A stretch of 13,195 nucleotides of DNA. It comes from DSOS01 sp035286585 (GTDB taxonomy: Bacteria; Chloroflexota; Anaerolineae; Anaerolineales; UBA4823). Position 1 is the stretch's first letter. Every line of letters starts with the position of its first letter. Shown piece after piece: positions 12,554-13,195 of this stretch. The notes under the pieces were generated by a model. It saw only the letters and a list, made by a program, of their open reading frames with translations. It did no database searches and was not told the origin of the DNA. The translations under genes and the position numbers were made by a program. The DNA is taken from assembly GCA_035286585.1 (NCBI GenBank), contig DATEDC010000051.1:1-13195 (forward strand), given 5' to 3'.

Positions 12554-13195
12554 CTATTCCTGGGTCTCCACCCAGCGAATAACAATTTCGGTGCCGTGTC
12601 CCGGCTGGCTGGTGATGGACAGCGCCGCCCCCATTGCTGTGGCGCGCTCACGCATCATGCTCAACCCATAATGGCCGGGGGGCGTCTGTTCGGGGTCAAA
12701 GCCGCGGCCGTCATCTCGAATGCGTAGTTCAACCGCCCCTGCCGCATAATGTAGCTGGATGTCCACCCGGCTGGCTCTGGCATGTTTGCCAATATTATTT
12801 AACCCTTCCTGGCACAGGCGATAGAGCGCCACCTGCACTTCCGCTGGCAATCTCCCTTCTCCTGTTACGGTCACGTCGATCGGGATATTAGTCCGGCCCG
12901 CCAGCGCATTTCCTAACAGGCGCAGCAGGTCGCCCAGTTCTGCATCCGTCAGGGTCGAAGGCCGCAGCTCGGCCAGCAACAGGCGCAGGTCTGCCTGCGC
13001 GCCGCGGGTCAGGCGGCGCAGATCCTCCAGCGACCGGCGCCCCTCATCCGGGTCTCGCTCCCACAGGCGCGGCAGAACTTCGGCGATCAGGCCAGCGGAG
13101 AAGAGGGACTGGTTGACAGCGTCGTGCAGGTTTCGCGCCAGGCGCTGCCGTTCCTGCAGCGCGGCGAGCGTGTGCGCATGTTCATAAAGCTCGGC
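12554..13195 (-). CDS. NarX/LiaS-type sensor histidine kinase, C-terminal part (N-terminus outside window)
   Basis: The frame is open from the right edge of the window and gives the last 213 residues of a kinase. The HisKA_3 domain has the phospho-acceptor at residue 24 of the visible part (ARNLHDAVNQSLFS). The HATPase_c domain shows the N-box GLNNIGKHAR (131-140), DDGRGFDP (161-168), GLSMMRERA (177-185) and PGHGTEIVIR (198-207). The H-box has asparagine at two positions that are usually glutamate and serine (NLHDAVNQ), a mild variation. Its sensory region lies beyond the window, so the signal is unknown. The stop codon is 14 bp before the regulator start, a standard two-component operon. The kinase assignment is firm. 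Confidence 0.94.
   Translation of the reverse strand, partial: AELYEHAHTLAALQERQRLARNLHDAVNQSLFSAGLIAEVLPRLWERDPDEGRRSLEDLRRLTRGAQADLRLLLAELRPSTLTDAELGDLLRLLGNALAGRTNIPIDVTVTGEGRLPAEVQVALYRLCQEGLNNIGKHARASRVDIQLHYAAGAVELRIRDDGRGFDPEQTPPGHYGLSMMRERATAMGAALSITSQPGHGTEIVIRWVETQE

Noticed and set aside
1..13195. CRISPR arrays, tRNA or rRNA genes, insertion sequences, integrase or attachment sites
   Set aside because: No regularly spaced repeats, cloverleaf-type sequences, transposase or integrase motifs were found on either strand; the repeated elements seen are only two or three copies of leader and promoter-like sequence.

Overview
The window is 13.2 kb of mid-GC bacterial DNA, and every gene I can support lies on the minus strand. 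The families present (a GAF-rich NarL-type sensor kinase with c-type haem motifs, an Mrp-type ATPase, GlsB/YeaQ-type membrane proteins, AI-2E-family and YihY-family membrane proteins, a BON protein) look like a member of the Chloroflexota, perhaps Anaerolineae. That placement is an inference from gene content and style; no rRNA or other marker gene is present.

Layout, in minus-strand transcription order from the right edge. (1) 13195-11898: the C-terminal half of a NarX/LiaS-type histidine kinase, followed by its LuxR-type response regulator. (2) 11868-10876: a promoter-like element (copy 3), a stand-alone receiver protein, a conserved structured leader (copy B), a GlsB/YeaQ-type small membrane protein and a 40-residue membrane mini-protein with a damaged start. 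(3) 10869-6825: a strong hairpin, then two overlapping AI-2E-family membrane proteins, a YihY-family membrane protein and an unrecognised membrane-anchored protein. (4) 6787-6185: promoter-like element copy 2, structured leader copy A, two mini-ORFs and a second GlsB/YeaQ-type protein. (5) 6146-4586: promoter-like element copy 1, a frameshifted mini-gene, a two-BON-domain protein, a 35-residue lysine-rich protein and a 77-residue protein. (6) 4087-1: a near-consensus promoter driving mrp, a di-haem sensor kinase and a NarL-type response regulator that runs off the left edge.

Together this reads as an envelope or osmotic stress and signalling island. Two kinase/regulator pairs and an orphan receiver flank small stress-type membrane proteins and exporter-like proteins. 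The most interesting content is non-coding. A 75-bp element occurs three times with no gaps in alignment (blocks CCCCCAACTGG, GGATG and TATAGAAT at fixed spacing). In two copies it contains a perfect 13-14 bp inverted repeat preserved by compensatory changes. Separately, a 70-nt leader occurs twice, each time upstream of a GlsB/YeaQ-type gene, and folds on paper into nested stems plus an 8-bp pseudoknot. Neither is explained by anything I recognise. Two of the mini-genes carry single frame-disrupting events that are either real decay, programmed recoding or assembly errors.
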